NCBI GenBank assembly: GCA_007692755.1
Contig: REBL01000161.1
Coordinates: 1 to 48,654 of the forward strand
Origin: Nodularia sp. (in: cyanobacteria)
GTDB taxonomy: Bacteria > Cyanobacteriota > Cyanobacteriia > Cyanobacteriales > Nostocaceae
DNA: 48,654 nucleotides
Direction of reading: 5' to 3'
The position numbers and the translations under genes are program-made. Within the stretch, counting starts at the first letter, position 1. The number at the start of each line of letters is the position of its first letter. Positions 8,928-17,461 of the stretch are shown one piece after another. A model generated the notes under the pieces. It saw only the letters and a list, made by a program, of their open reading frames with translations. It made no database searches and was not told where the DNA came from.

Positions 8928-9330
8928 AACTTTGGACTCCAGTAGTTTGCAAGGTAAATGATTTCCCTGGGTTACAGAATCTTCTCTCAAATAAAATGTC
9001 ATCTACCCCAGATGAATTTCCGATTCCTGACTTCTGGTTTTGCCCAGTTTAGAATTTTTAGTTTGTTCTTAAATAGAGGGTCACTACCTTTCAATTCCGC
9101 ACTCATGCCATGATCAGCATTTCTTTGGGATCGGAAGATTCCTTTTGTTAAGTAAATATTAACCAGTAAACCTTGGTAGGGATCAAGGGGTTTACAGGTA
9201 CTTTTTTGCTTGTTGTACGAATTTATCGGCTTTTTGGGGATCGCAATGTCAGGAAAACATGACAATTAGAGATAATTGAGTTTGGGATCATGGGGCAAAT
9301 GTTATGCTTCTTTAACATTCAAGTGATGAA
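8928..9330. other. Intergenic region upstream of the DUF4912 gene
   Basis: 403 bp between two minus-strand genes. An 88-codon open frame on the minus strand runs through most of it but has no ribosome-binding site, no recognisable domain and an uneven composition, so I do not call it. The region should contain the DUF4912 promoter. I see no clear hairpin or repeat. Confidence 0.4.
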
Positions 9331-10299
9331 TTAGCTGAAAACCTTAATCCACAAAGGAAGAAGCAGGAGTAACAACAGTGTGGAGAGGAGAATACTACTA
9401 GCCACTAAATCACGGTCAAGATTGTACTCTTCAGCCAAAATTAGACCAGCAAAGCCTGATGGCATACCAGACATCAAGATCATTGCCAATCGGCGATCGC
9501 CTGACAACCCCAGTAAATAAGTTGTAACTAAAGCCACCATTAGAGGCATAACCACCACTTTGAGAACGGCAGGGATCAGCGCCAGTTTAAATTTTTGCCA
9601 CCCTTGCAGTTGACCTAAGCGAATCCCCGTTAACAGGAAGGCACAGGGAATAACCAGATGAATCGACTCTTGAAGTCCTGATTCCATGACTTGTGGCAGT
9701 TGTATCTGGGCAGTGAGAATACCGACCACAAAACCCCACAAAGCAGGGACAGTGGCGATATCCCGTAATTGCATCCACCAGCGATTTGAGGATGATTTAT
9801 GACTGAAGTAGCTAGCAACTAAGACTCCTAACCAATAGGGGCCAGTAATACTGTGGGTAATGCTGTAAAGTACAACCCAGTTGAGTGCATCGGTGGGAAT
9901 TATAGACGGTGCGATCGCTAACCCCACAAAACCCGTATTTCCCAATACAGCAGCCAGCACCAGACTTCCTTGAGTGGCAGGATTAAGCCATGAATCTAGC
10001 TTCAACTGGTGGGATAAGATTTTTTTCCATCCCCACAACAGCAGCAACGCCACCAACAAACCTAACAGCAGCGCTCCCACAGTCACGACTGATGGTAGTA
10101 TGGGCAAACTTTTCATCCCACCAAATCCAGTTTGGTTAGTTTTTCGTGCTAGTGCTAACAGTTCTAGTGGCACTCCTACCCAGTAAAGACCACGACCTAA
10201 TAACTTTGGTAAACGTTGCGGCAAAAATTTAAATATTAATAGCCCCAGACTCATCCACAGAATCAGGGGTATATAAGCATGAACTAGAGTTTCTGACAT
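9331..10299 (-). CDS. AEC-family (auxin efflux carrier-like) permease
   Basis: 322 aa from the ATG; a TTG immediately before it is a less likely start. About ten hydrophobic helices in two halves are visible: YIPLILWMSLGLLIFKFL, a central polar segment, then TYLLGLSGDRRLAMILMSGMPSGFAGLILAEEY and a Leu-rich last helix (ILLSTLLLLLLLPLWI). This matches the AEC superfamily (PF03547), bile-acid/auxin-type secondary carriers of the inner membrane. The conserved broken-helix regions (GNTGFVGLAIAP, MPSGFAG) are intact. Substrate is unknown. It is separated from ftn2 by only 77 bp in the same orientation, so weak read-through from ftn2 is possible. Confidence 0.88.
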   Translation of the reverse strand: MSETLVHAYIPLILWMSLGLLIFKFLPQRLPKLLGRGLYWVGVPLELLALARKTNQTGFGGMKSLPILPSVVTVGALLLGLLVALLLLWGWKKILSHQLKLDSWLNPATQGSLVLAAVLGNTGFVGLAIAPSIIPTDALNWVVLYSITHSITGPYWLGVLVASYFSHKSSSNRWWMQLRDIATVPALWGFVVGILTAQIQLPQVMESGLQESIHLVIPCAFLLTGIRLGQLQGWQKFKLALIPAVLKVVVMPLMVALVTTYLLGLSGDRRLAMILMSGMPSGFAGLILAEEYNLDRDLVASSILLSTLLLLLLLPLWIKVFS

Positions 10300-10376
10300 C
10301 AAGAAAATTAAGAATTCAACTCAATATTATTCGTAATAAATCACAACTTACAGACTTAATTTGAATTTTCACCCAT

Positions 10377-12668
10377 TTAAAAGTTCATGCCAATCTGATT
10401 AATAACTGACATATTTTGGATGCGCCAAACATCACCTTGTCGAATTAAAGAATATCGCACGCGCAAAGTTTCATCAGCAAAATTTCTGATCTGACCTTGG
10501 TGATAGAACTCTGTTACTTCTCTAACTGTAGCCACAACTACAGCTTGATTCGATTTTTGATCAAAATAGTCCACGTTTACTGTGTGGTTATATGTCCGAT
10601 GGCGATTCTGTGACCTCTCTTGTTGGGCAAGCTGCCGCCATTGAGTCAGAGTTGCGCCTGTTAAAATATCCGGTAAACCATCCACGTTGTATTTTGGCCC
10701 TAAAGCCTCAGCTTTAGTAGATAGCCAAGTTTGAATCACTTCTTGCGCCGTCGCATCCGTCAGAGAGTCTTCTACGGGTTGCAACTCGCTGGTTTCTTCG
10801 GGAATCTCTATTGGTGGTTCATTAAGCTGCACAGACAACTGTTCACCTTGCAAAACTGGACTAGGGAACAACAAAGTTTTCACCCATCCGAATGTTGTGG
10901 AAACTAACAGCCAAAAAACTAATATCCCTGCCAAAGAAGCAAATAAAGTCCAAACAAGTCGTGTTCTCCCTTCTAAGCTAGCAGCAAAAGCTTGTTGCTG
11001 TTGAGGATAACCCTGATTAATAGCTTGACGGGGCTTTCGCCTCCGGCGCTTTTTGACTTGTCGAGTCGGAGGTGACTTAGCTGCACCATTGAGATGACTC
11101 TGATTCGCTCTGGTTGTGCGTTCAGGATGATAAAATTGTGCTGCATCTGCTGGTGAGTGGGCATCTTGCGAAGTTCGCTCTGGCGGTCTATTCTCGTTAG
11201 TTGGCGAGAAGTGGACATTTTCATGTCTTTTGTGATCTGGTGTTGCTGATAAATCCGGCTCAGGTGTTCTACTTTGAGCAAATTCTGAGGAAGCAGCAGT
11301 GGAATGATAACTTTGGCGAGGAGGTTGGGAAAAAGATTGACGGTTGATTACAGCCCACTCCTGAGTGGTTTCTGCATCATTAGGTAAGGCTTCTAAATAA
11401 GCTTGCACCTGTTGGTTAGCAAAATAATCTTTCAGCGAGGCTTCCTGTTGAGCTAAATCTCGAAAGTGAAGGAATACCTCATGTTGTAACCACTGTTCGG
11501 CATACAAACATAGTCCCGGTAGCAAATCGGGAGAGTCTAGAGATTTTTCCCGAATCAAAGCCAAGGCTTCGTATTCTTGACTTAGTTCTAAAACACGGGT
11601 GGCTTCTTCGGTCTGACCCAATAAGAGCGCACACAGTGATTGCTCTAAATGCACATCTTGACGTTTTCCCAAACGCATCAGCATTTGCTTGGCCTGACGA
11701 ATTAAAGCCGGTTGACGTTGAGTGAATCCCCGTGCTAATAGGGCATAAACCGCCAAATAAGTGGCAACAGCAGAGGGACGTTTACTTTCAGCTTCAAATA
11801 GCTTATGCTGTTCTCCAACCGTTAGATAGTTGCGTAATTGCTGAATAAAGCGCAAAAAATCATCTATATTTAGACCAGATAGATCATTGCCAGTACCATC
11901 GATACCACCGCGATCGCTCAATATCTCACGCAAAAAGGCCAAGCCTTGTCGTCTTTGGGCAACCTTTTCTTCAGGTAATGCCAGCAATTCCAAAATTCGA
12001 TAGGGGCGCAATTTATACAAGTCAGCCTGCATTTCCGCCTGCACGCTGGCAAATAGCCCTTCGCGCGCTAGCAGTTCTTGACCAGTTTCTAGAGAAATAG
12101 CCGCATTTTCATAGTGACCTTGCTGCCAATGTTCCCTACCCAGTTCCAGACAAGCCAAAGCCACAGTCAGAACAATGTCCGGGTACTCAGAATTTTCGAG
12201 AAATTCTTCACTGGCCAGATTCTTCGCTTCTCTAGCAGAAGCTATGCCGCTTTGATTCGTGAGGTAATTATGACCTAGCTTGAGTACAAGTTCATATTCC
12301 CCCAGTTCTTGCAAAATTAATAAAGCACCAACTAATTCCTCTTGGGAAATGTCGACACTTAAACTTTGGATGTCAGGATCAGTTTTGTTACTTTCTGCGT
12401 GGTTTCCCACGGCAACAGTAGTATTACCATTGCCGTCAGGGCCATAGGCATGGGCAAGGTAAAGCTGGTCATAACTGTGACGTTCTTTAGGATTTGATAA
12501 AACCACGTAAGCTTCTTCTATAAGTTGTTTGCGAGAAGAAATTGCTGCTTGAGAATACTCTCGCCGCGGCAATTGCACAATGCGATCGCTGTACGACTGC
12601 CGCAACTGTTCATCACTTGCCGCTAACGGTAATCCCAAAATTCGGTAGTAATCTAGCGGAATTCGCAC
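10377..12668 (-). CDS. ftn2: Cell division protein Ftn2/ZipN (ARC6 homologue)
   Basis: 763-aa bitopic inner-membrane division protein that anchors FtsZ and recruits other division proteins in cyanobacteria; ARC6 is its chloroplast counterpart. The N-terminal J-like domain (about 1-70: YYRILGLPLAASDEQLRQSY ... EEAYVVLSNPKERHSYDQLY) lacks the HPD tripeptide, having a PRREYS segment in its place, as expected for the family. A long helical region (about 110-440) follows, then a charged, Ser/Pro-rich linker with a KKRRRRKP basic patch just before the single membrane helix (LVWTLFASLAGILVFWLLV, about 585-605). The C-terminal IMS/DUF4101 domain (about 650-763: VIQTWLSTKAEALG ... WRIQNMSVI) lies in the periplasm. 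Confidence 0.93.
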   Translation of the reverse strand: MRIPLDYYRILGLPLAASDEQLRQSYSDRIVQLPRREYSQAAISSRKQLIEEAYVVLSNPKERHSYDQLYLAHAYGPDGNGNTTVAVGNHAESNKTDPDIQSLSVDISQEELVGALLILQELGEYELVLKLGHNYLTNQSGIASAREAKNLASEEFLENSEYPDIVLTVALACLELGREHWQQGHYENAAISLETGQELLAREGLFASVQAEMQADLYKLRPYRILELLALPEEKVAQRRQGLAFLREILSDRGGIDGTGNDLSGLNIDDFLRFIQQLRNYLTVGEQHKLFEAESKRPSAVATYLAVYALLARGFTQRQPALIRQAKQMLMRLGKRQDVHLEQSLCALLLGQTEEATRVLELSQEYEALALIREKSLDSPDLLPGLCLYAEQWLQHEVFLHFRDLAQQEASLKDYFANQQVQAYLEALPNDAETTQEWAVINRQSFSQPPRQSYHSTAASSEFAQSRTPEPDLSATPDHKRHENVHFSPTNENRPPERTSQDAHSPADAAQFYHPERTTRANQSHLNGAAKSPPTRQVKKRRRRKPRQAINQGYPQQQQAFAASLEGRTRLVWTLFASLAGILVFWLLVSTTFGWVKTLLFPSPVLQGEQLSVQLNEPPIEIPEETSELQPVEDSLTDATAQEVIQTWLSTKAEALGPKYNVDGLPDILTGATLTQWRQLAQQERSQNRHRTYNHTVNVDYFDQKSNQAVVVATVREVTEFYHQGQIRNFADETLRVRYSLIRQGDVWRIQNMSVINQIGMNF

Positions 12669-12684
12669 AGTCTACTTCCCCTGC

Positions 12685-12761
12685 ACCGTGATCAACATAA
12701 TTAACCTAGAGTATTCCAGGCATGTAAAACCGTGCCATAATAGTACGGTGAATAATACCGT
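12685..12761. promoter_or_regulatory. Cluster of ACCGT half-sites upstream of ftn2
   Basis: ACCGT occurs at 12685-12689, 12729-12733 and 12757-12761, and its complement ACGGT at 12745-12749. The last three form two overlapping inverted pairs (spacers of 11 and 7 bases) within 33 bp. All four lie 16-93 bp before the ftn2 start. This looks like an operator for a dimeric regulator. The regulator is unknown. Confidence 0.4.
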
Positions 12762-13365
12762 GGCTGATTTACACTATAAGTATATATTGCGACAATTGAT
12801 TTTGTTACTTCCTAAAATTTGAATAATATTTTAGTGGTAATATTTCGCATTTGCCTAGAAAGCCCGAATACTTTGTTTTAATTTTGAGTATTTTGGCTGT
12901 GTAAGAACTTATAGTTACCGCTCATTCACGGATTTCTCCAGATCAGCAGTCAAAGAAACTATCTTTAAAAAGATATGTGTTAATTAAAGATTCGTGATTG
13001 TATCATATATAGCTATAATTTGCAACTATCTAGCTATATAGAAAAATTTCCTGGGGCATTTTTGCTAAATTGTTCATGGATAGGCAGAAACCGAGCTATC
13101 CTGATTGATAGCCTATGAACAGGAGTAGAGAGCGAAAAAACTCAGGGGTGTATCTGTTGCCGTTAGGGTGAGATCCTCGCAGAGCGTGGGTAGAACAATC
13201 AAAAATTCACTCATTGTTTCGCCTCTATTGTCTATAAACCTTTTTGGTGCATAAATTTTGGTAGTTGACATCAGCACATCCTAGCTAATGAAAAGCAGGT
13301 ATTGTCCCAACGCAACTTATTTGAGATGGTAAATTTCAGCTTTACTATAGGAATACTAAAAAATA
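12762..13365. other. Long noncoding region between ftn2 and pdhA with several hairpins
   Basis: About 600 bp without a credible gene. Visible structures are ATCTTT/AAAGAT (12961-12974), a 10-bp inverted repeat TATATAGCTA/TAGCTATATA (13006-13040), and an imperfect stem joining GTTCAT..TAGGC to GCCTATGAAC (13072-13120). The last is followed by a purine-rich AGGAGTAGAGAGCGAAAAAA. It may hold a long pdhA leader or a small RNA. Confidence 0.4.
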
Positions 13366-14400
13366 ATGGTTCAAGAACGTACGTTACCTACATTTAATAC
13401 TGCCACTACCAACATCACCAAAGAAGAAGGGTTGCGGTTGTATGAAGATATGGTACTAGGTCGCTCATTTGAAGACAAATGCGCTGAGATGTACTATAGG
13501 GGCAAAATGTTTGGTTTTGTCCACCTATACAATGGTCAAGAAGCCGTTTCCACAGGTGTCATCCAAGCCATGCGACCGGGTGAAGATTTTGTTTCCAGCA
13601 CCTACCGCGACCACGTTCATGCTTTGAGTGCTGGTGTACCAGCTCGAGAAGTGATGGCAGAGTTATTTGGTAAAGCCACAGGGTGCAGCAAAGGACGTGG
13701 TGGTTCTATGCATATGTTTTCTGCCGAGCATGGCTTACTAGGTGGTTATGCTTTCGTAGCTGAAGGCATTCCTGTAGCAGCTGGAGCAGCTTTTCAAAGT
13801 AAATACCGCCGCGAAGTTTTGGGAGACCAAAACGCTGACCAAGTAACAGCTTGCTTTTTTGGCGATGGTGCAGCTAATAACGGTCAGTTTTTCGAGACTC
13901 TAAACATGGCATCTCTGTGGAAACTGCCGATTCTTTTTGTCGTCGAAAATAATAAATGGGCAATTGGGATGTCTCACGAACGCGCCACTTCCCAGCCAGA
14001 GATTTACAAAAAAGCCAGCGTATTTAACATGGTTGGCGTGGAAGTAGACGGTATGGACGTGCTAGCGGTGCGTTCCGTCGCCCAAGAAGCTGTTGCCCGC
14101 GCTCGTGCAGGTGAAGGTCCCACACTGATTGAAGCCCTTACCTATCGTTTCCGGGGACACTCCCTCGCCGACCCAGATGAAATGCGAAGCAAAGCTGAGA
14201 AAGAATTCTGGTTTTCCCGTGACCCGATTAAGAAGCTGGCGGCTTATCTGGTTGAGCAAAACTTAGCAGACGAGGCCGAATTAAAAGCGATTGACCGGAA
14301 AATTCAAGAATTAATCGAAGAAGCCGTCAAGTTTGCCGAAAGCAGCCCTGAACCTGACCCCAGCGAGTTGTATCGCTTCGTGTTCGCAGAAGACGAGTAG
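13366..14400 (+). CDS. pdhA: Pyruvate dehydrogenase E1 component, alpha subunit
   Basis: 344-aa thiamine-diphosphate-dependent subunit that decarboxylates pyruvate within the pyruvate dehydrogenase complex, feeding acetyl-CoA to fatty-acid synthesis and the TCA cycle. The ThDP motif is clear: GDG at 166-168 to NN at 195-196 ([20 protein letters not shown] ... [10 protein letters not shown]). Other conserved parts are [11 protein letters not shown] (50-60), [13 protein letters not shown] (78-90), GRGGSMHMF (110-118) and the phosphorylation-loop-like [15 protein letters not shown]. Length is normal for the cyanobacterial/plastid type. As usual in cyanobacteria the E1-beta, E2 and E3 genes are not adjacent. 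A TAGGA element about 14 bases before the ATG is a weak ribosome-binding site. Confidence 0.97.
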   Translation: MVQERTLPTFNTATTNITKEEGLRLYEDMVLGRSFEDKCAEMYYRGKMFGFVHLYNGQEAVSTGVIQAMRPGEDFVSSTYRDHVHALSAGVPAREVMAELFGKATGCSKGRGGSMHMFSAEHGLLGGYAFVAEGIPVAAGAAFQSKYRREVLGDQNADQVTACFFGDGAANNGQFFETLNMASLWKLPILFVVENNKWAIGMSHERATSQPEIYKKASVFNMVGVEVDGMDVLAVRSVAQEAVARARAGEGPTLIEALTYRFRGHSLADPDEMRSKAEKEFWFSRDPIKKLAAYLVEQNLADEAELKAIDRKIQELIEEAVKFAESSPEPDPSELYRFVFAEDE

Positions 14401-14514
14401 AAACGCGATTAATTGCGTCTGTGCAAGAAAGAATGTAGGGATAATTGCTGAATTGTCCCTATAAGAATTCACAAAAGACTACTCTAAATTCACGCTAAAT
14501 AAGGACTAAAACTT

Positions 14515-15387
14515 GTGTTTACGATCACCCTTGAAGAGCAACAATACAAAACCTACATCCTCACCGATAAAAGTGCTGGCTCTCAAATAGAAGTAGTACC
14601 AGAAAAAGGCGGTATCATCACCCGTTGGCGGATTCAGGGGCAAGAAATTTTCTATCTGGATACCGAACGCTTTACTCATCCTGAGTTGAGTGTCAGAGGT
14701 GGAAATCCGATTCTGTTTCCTATCTGTGGCAATTTACCAGATAATACCTACACTCATAACGGCCAACAGTACACTCTTAAACAACATGGCTTTGCGCGTG
14801 ATTTGCCTTGGGAAGTAACTGAGCAAAAAACTGAAGATAAAGCTAGCCTGAGTCTCGTACTCAATAGCAACGAGCAAACCAAAGCAGTTTATCCTTTTGA
14901 CTTTCAAGTAATTTTTACCTATGAATTGCAAGGTAATACTCTCGCAATTCGGCAGGAATATAAAAATTTGTCGTCCACACCAATGCCCTTTTCGGCTGGT
15001 TTCCATCCTTACTTTTTGACGGGTGGCGATAAGAATCAGCTAGATTTTCAAATTCCCTCTGGGCAGTATCAAGACAAAAATACCAAGGAAATTCACTCAT
15101 TTGATGGTAATTTTGATTTCAACCAAGATGAAATTGATGTTGCTTTTAAGGATTTGACTAGCCAATCTGCCACAGTTATAGATCGTAGTCGGGCGCTAAA
15201 AATGACTTTGGATTACGATCATATCTATTCTCATTTGGTGTTTTGGACAGTCAAAGGCAAAGACTTCTACTGTCTAGAGCCTTGGACAGCCCCTCGGAAT
15301 GCTCTTAATACTGGGGAAAACTTGACTGTCTTAGCTCCAAAGGCTAGCTGCACGGCATCTGTAAGCTTCAAAGCAAATACTTTATAA
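14515..15387 (+). CDS. Aldose 1-epimerase / galactose-mutarotase-like protein
   Basis: 290 aa beginning at a GTG preceded by AAGG; no upstream ATG fits. The fold is a galactose-mutarotase-like beta-sandwich. Features consistent with the YeaD/LacX branch are VRGGNPILFPICGNLPDNTY (about 62-81), LKQHGFARDLPWEV (about 90-103, catalytic-type His), AGFHPYFLTG (about 162-171, second His) and FYCLEPWTAPRNALNTGE (about 254-271, with the general-base-type Glu). Such enzymes interconvert sugar anomers, and YeaD-type members act on hexose-6-phosphates. The exact substrate is not known. It lies about 115 bp after pdhA in the same orientation, so it could be co-transcribed, but the gap suggests its own promoter. 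Confidence 0.85.
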   Translation: MFTITLEEQQYKTYILTDKSAGSQIEVVPEKGGIITRWRIQGQEIFYLDTERFTHPELSVRGGNPILFPICGNLPDNTYTHNGQQYTLKQHGFARDLPWEVTEQKTEDKASLSLVLNSNEQTKAVYPFDFQVIFTYELQGNTLAIRQEYKNLSSTPMPFSAGFHPYFLTGGDKNQLDFQIPSGQYQDKNTKEIHSFDGNFDFNQDEIDVAFKDLTSQSATVIDRSRALKMTLDYDHIYSHLVFWTVKGKDFYCLEPWTAPRNALNTGENLTVLAPKASCTASVSFKANTL

Positions 15388-15444
15388 AATTATTTGCAAA
15401 TCTCAGATGCTCATGCTATGATGGCAAAGTTGCAAAACAAAAAA

Positions 15445-15516
15445 GGGTCGCTAACTCAATGGTAGAGTACTCGGCTTTTAACCGATTTGTTCCGAGTTCG
15501 AGTCTCGGGCGACCCA
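15445..15516 (+). tRNA. tRNA-Lys (anticodon UUU)
   Basis: A 72-base cloverleaf. The acceptor stem GGGTCGC pairs with GCGACCC. The D-arm is ACTC-AATGGTA-GAGT, the anticodon stem TCGG/CCGA closes the loop CTTTTAA with anticodon TTT, and the T-arm is CCGAG-TTCGAGT-CTCGG. The discriminator base is A and the 3' CCA is not encoded, which is usual in cyanobacteria. A short T-run follows directly. Confidence 0.95.
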
Positions 15517-15660
15517 CTTTTAAGGTTAATGTGATTTTGATATGGTGAGCGATCGCCTAAAGATGAAGCTTCACTGAATTGCTGATGTGTATAGCTGACA
15601 ATGATTAGGAAGTGCGATCGCCGCCGTCCGGAGTCTGAGCAAACTTTGTAGATAGGATGC

Positions 15661-15747
15661 AAGGCTACTAAAGCCTTTAATGATGGCGTAACTTACTGTA
15701 CAGTAGTATATGGCAAGTATAGGGCATCTTTATGAAAGATGGCGTAA
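15661..15747 (+). promoter_or_regulatory. Upstream region of fbaA with hairpins and a direct repeat
   Basis: AAGGCT/AGCCTT (15661-15677) and a perfect 7-bp hairpin CATCTTT-ATG-AAAGATG (15725-15741) are present. The 10-mer GATGGCGTAA occurs twice (15682-15691 and 15738-15747), 56 bp apart, about five helical turns. The repeat suggests paired regulator sites 120-190 bp before the fbaA start. No coding sequence is seen between the tRNA and fbaA. Confidence 0.4.
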
Positions 15748-15813
15748 AGTTCTTCAACATAAACACCCGACACTAGTTATAATTTCCTATAAGTTGAAAA
15801 AAGTATTAAGATT

Positions 15814-15835
15814 AGCGTAATAATAACGCTTTTTT
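15814..15835 (+). terminator. Terminator-like hairpin in the fbaA leader (possible attenuator)
   Basis: AGCGT pairs with ACGCT over a 7-base loop (AATAATA), followed at once by a run of six T residues. It lies only 27 bp before the AGGAGG ribosome-binding site of fbaA. It could end transcripts from upstream so that fbaA depends on its own promoter, or act as an attenuator if the promoter lies before it. Confidence 0.5.
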
Positions 15836-15874
15836 CACGTCGATTAGCTGAAAAACAAATTAGGAGGACTATAT

Positions 15875-16954
15875 ATGGCGCTTGTACCAATGCGGTTGCT
15901 TTTGGATCACGCGGCCGAAAACGGTTACGGCATTCCAGCATTTAACGTTAACAATTTGGAGCAAATTCAGGCAATTCTGAAGGCAGCATCCGAAACAGAT
16001 AGCCCTGTAATTTTACAAGCTTCTCGTGGCGCTCGTGCTTATGCTGGAGAAAACTTTCTGCGCCACCTGATTTTGGCAGCAGTAGAAACCTATCCACATA
16101 TTCCCATTGTCATGCACCAAGATCATGGTAATGCTCCTTCTACTTGCTACTCAGCAATTAAGAATGGCTTTACCAGTGTCATGATGGATGGTTCTTTGGA
16201 AGCTGATGCCAAAACCCCCGCTAGCTTTGAGTACAATGTCAACGTTACCCGCGAAGTGGTAAACGTAGCTCATTCCTTGGGTGTCAGCGTTGAAGGTGAA
16301 CTTGGTTGCTTGGGTTCCTTGGAAACTGGTGCTGGTGAAGCCGAAGATGGTCACGGTTTTGAAGGTACACTTGACCACTCTCAATTACTGACTGACCCAG
16401 ACGAAGCTGCGGAATTTGTAGAGCGAACCCAAGTAGATGCTTTGGCTGTTGCTATCGGTACCAGCCACGGTGCTTACAAATTTACTCGCAAGCCCACAGG
16501 CGAAATTTTGGCCATTAGCCGCATTGAAGAAATTCACCGCCGTTTACCTAACACCCACTTGGTAATGCACGGTTCCTCTTCTGTGCCTGAAGATTTATTG
16601 GCACTAATTAACCAGTACGGTGGTGCAATTCCCGAAACCTACGGTGTACCTGTAGAAGAAATTCAAAAAGGTATCAAGTGTGGTGTGCGTAAGGTTAACA
16701 TTGACACCGATAACCGTCTAGCTATCACCGCCGCCGTGCGTGAAGCTTTGGCATCAAATCCCAAAGAATTTGACCCCCGTCACTTCCTCAAGCCTTCGAT
16801 TAAATATATGCAGAAGGTTTGTTCTGACCGCTATGAGCAATTCGGTACTGCCGGCAATGCTAGCAAAATTAAGCAAATTTCTCTGGAAGATTTTGCTGCT
16901 AAGTATGCCAAAGGCGAACTCAATATGATTACTAAGGCATCTGCTAAAGTTTAA
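15875..16954 (+). CDS. fbaA: Fructose-bisphosphate aldolase, class II
   Basis: 359-aa zinc-dependent aldolase of glycolysis, gluconeogenesis and the Calvin cycle; the cyanobacterial Calvin-cycle type also makes sedoheptulose-1,7-bisphosphate. Class II motifs are intact: HQDHGN (residues 81-86, catalytic Asp and zinc His), the [16 protein letters not shown] loop with metal-binding Glu, [16 protein letters not shown] (second zinc His), [10 protein letters not shown] (third zinc His) and [14 protein letters not shown] for phosphate binding. The start is fixed by a perfect AGGAGG 8 bases upstream of the ATG. Length and order of motifs match the class IIB-like CbbA group. Expression is expected to be high, which fits the strong Shine-Dalgarno and the double terminator after the gene. 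Confidence 0.97.
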   Translation: MALVPMRLLLDHAAENGYGIPAFNVNNLEQIQAILKAASETDSPVILQASRGARAYAGENFLRHLILAAVETYPHIPIVMHQDHGNAPSTCYSAIKNGFTSVMMDGSLEADAKTPASFEYNVNVTREVVNVAHSLGVSVEGELGCLGSLETGAGEAEDGHGFEGTLDHSQLLTDPDEAAEFVERTQVDALAVAIGTSHGAYKFTRKPTGEILAISRIEEIHRRLPNTHLVMHGSSSVPEDLLALINQYGGAIPETYGVPVEEIQKGIKCGVRKVNIDTDNRLAITAAVREALASNPKEFDPRHFLKPSIKYMQKVCSDRYEQFGTAGNASKIKQISLEDFAAKYAKGELNMITKASAKV

Positions 16955-16975
16955 TCTGTCAAAAAATAAATAAGG

Positions 16976-17036
16976 GCATAGCAGTGTTATGCTTTTTTAA
17001 TTAAATAGGAGCATAGCGGTGCTATGCTCCTTTAAT
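16976..17036 (+). terminator. Tandem rho-independent terminators after fbaA
   Basis: The first hairpin is GCATA-GCAGTGT-TATGC followed by six T residues (16976-16998). The second is an 11-bp stem AGGAGCATAGC/GCTATGCTCCT with a 3-base loop, then TTTAATTT (17007-17036). The two stems are clearly related in sequence, suggesting duplication of one terminator. Confidence 0.8.
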
Positions 17037-17040
17037 TTAT

Positions 17041-17461
17041 TGCAGTAGTCACAGGGGTTAGGACACATATGGCATATCCATCCTGACTTTTCACGGGAAG
17101 TCCTCAAGCCGCGAAACGCAAGCAACGCTTTAGGAGATGAGTCCTCTACTGAATCTGGCGTAAGCCTGATCGAGCAAGTCATGTCTTAGATTAAAGAATC
17201 TCAGTGTCTTTAGACCTGAGAGTGTCAATAGACCAGCGTTATCAGGTAGTCGAAACATAGTCTGGTTGGATTTGGAAGAGTCGGACAAACAAATCCTGTT
17301 CTGGCCAAAAATAGCAAAATTTCACAAAAATTAATTCCACTGGCTGACAAATAAAGGTGACCTTTGCAGGCTAATGGGATTACTCACGAATTTAGAGTAA
17401 TGGGGTAGTCAAGTACACAAATTTCCGTTATATTCCCCTAAGCATTCATTGGTAAAATTTC
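17041..17461. other. Noncoding region between fbaA and the exported hydrolase
   Basis: About 420 bp with no supported gene. A minus-strand frame (17182 to 16997) contains a Cys-rich stretch CHMCPNPCDYC but runs into the fbaA terminator and has no start signal. The tract near 17095-17170 (with AGTCCTC repeated twice) looks like the end of an old repeat or insertion element, unproven. The rest is ordinary AT-rich promoter DNA. Confidence 0.3.

Noticed and set aside
8999..9265. 88-codon minus-strand frame upstream of the DUF4912 gene
   Set aside because: No ribosome-binding site, no recognisable domain, composition not coding-like, and it fills the probable promoter of the next gene.
16997..17182. 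Minus-strand frame with a Cys-rich segment (CHMCPNPCDYC) after fbaA
   Set aside because: It runs into the fbaA double terminator, lacks a start signal and cannot be tied to a known zinc-finger or TnpB family; perhaps a relic.
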